Source: Bacillus siamensis KCTC 13613 (GTDB lineage Bacteria; Bacillota; Bacilli; Bacillales; Bacillaceae). Taken from it: a stretch of 64,000 nt of DNA. Shown here piece after piece: positions 63,872-64,000 of this stretch; position 1 is the stretch's first letter, and every line of letters begins with the position of its first letter. Both the position numbers and the translations under genes were made by a program. The DNA is taken from assembly GCF_000262045.1 (NCBI RefSeq), contig NZ_AJVF01000013.1:434001-498000 (forward strand), in the 5' to 3' direction. The notes under the pieces are model-generated. The model had not been told where the DNA came from. It was given only the letters and a program-made list of their open reading frames with translations, and made no database searches.

Positions 63872-64000
63872 ATTTTGTCTGACGCATATCATGAAACGGG
63901 AAGAACACAAACTTCGAGGTGCCGACGATCCGTTTTTCGGCAATTAAACCGAGTCCGTTCCGGCTGTCCATTGAGTTCAGCCGATTGTCGCCCATGACGA
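63870..64000 (-). CDS. sipT: signal peptidase I SipT, C-terminal fragment (cut by window end)
   Basis: The last 42 residues of a type I signal peptidase, which cleaves Sec signal peptides outside the membrane. The fragment begins with the conserved box E motif GDNRLNSMDSRNGLG and ends FPFHDMRQTK. The catalytic Ser and Lys lie beyond the window edge. Assigned to SipT rather than SipS/U/V by its place next to ykoA and by its C-terminus as remembered from B. subtilis. Confidence 0.9.
   Translation of the reverse strand, partial: VMGDNRLNSMDSRNGLGLIAEKRIVGTSKFVFFPFHDMRQTK

Overview
The window is ordinary chromosome of a spore-forming Bacillus of the B. subtilis group. Gene order matches B. subtilis 168 from sipT to ylbO almost gene for gene, read here in the reverse direction. 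The neutral protease NprE, its GTG start and details such as a GNAT gene where 168 carries yktD point to the B. amyloliquefaciens / B. velezensis branch. This identification rests on remembered protein sequences and synteny, not on a search. I see no phage, insertion sequence, CRISPR array, rRNA or tRNA. Genes lie on both strands in short units, most closed by strong hairpin terminators, and many start with TTG or GTG behind a strong ribosome binding site.

Region by region: 1-11.3 kb holds the ylb genes: sporulation regulator gerR, ylbN-rpmF, tRNA acetylation enzyme tmcAL, YlbL protease, coaD and rsmD, the Y-complex gene ylbF, coat and forespore genes, and a likely CsfG sRNA between ylbG and rsmD. 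11.3-18.6 kb is the caa3 oxidase cluster ctaBCDEFG with divergent ctaA (heme A). 18.7-30.5 kb carries pycA, ftsW, ylaN, a glutaminase, PhoH-type ylaK, germination lipoprotein ylaJ and typA. 30.5-36.4 kb holds secreted YlaE, the four-gene ECF sigma operon ylaABCD and nprE. 36.4-42.5 kb holds a GNAT gene, suhB, yktB, yktA, speA, the dual-function RNA SR1 with its 39-residue peptide SR1P, a polysaccharide deacetylase lipoprotein and slp. 42.5-47.5 kb is pdhABCD. 47.9-64 kb holds ykyA, a Gly/Tyr/Cys-rich YjcZ-like gene, def, ykrA, a tiny cationic ORF, rpoY-rnjA, adeC, ktrC, ykqA, kinC, abh, mreBH-ykpC, ampS, ykpB, ykpA, ykoA and the 3' end of sipT.

How the genes work together: the cta and pdh clusters with pycA cover pyruvate entry into the TCA cycle and aerobic respiration. 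SR1/SR1P under CcpN-like operators adds a switch between glycolysis, gluconeogenesis and arginine use beside speA. Several genes serve sporulation (gerR, ylbJ, ylbD, csfG, ylaJ, kinC, the YjcZ-like gene). The ylaABCD, abh and mreBH promoters look like alternative-sigma (ECF, SigI) envelope-stress promoters.

I found no previously undescribed multi-gene system. The best leads are small or easily missed elements: the 23-codon cationic ORF at 50634, the 57-codon YjcZ-like gene with a SigK-type promoter at 48818, the CsfG locus at about 7395, the threefold repeat in YlaE, and the lost P-loop in the second half of YkpA.
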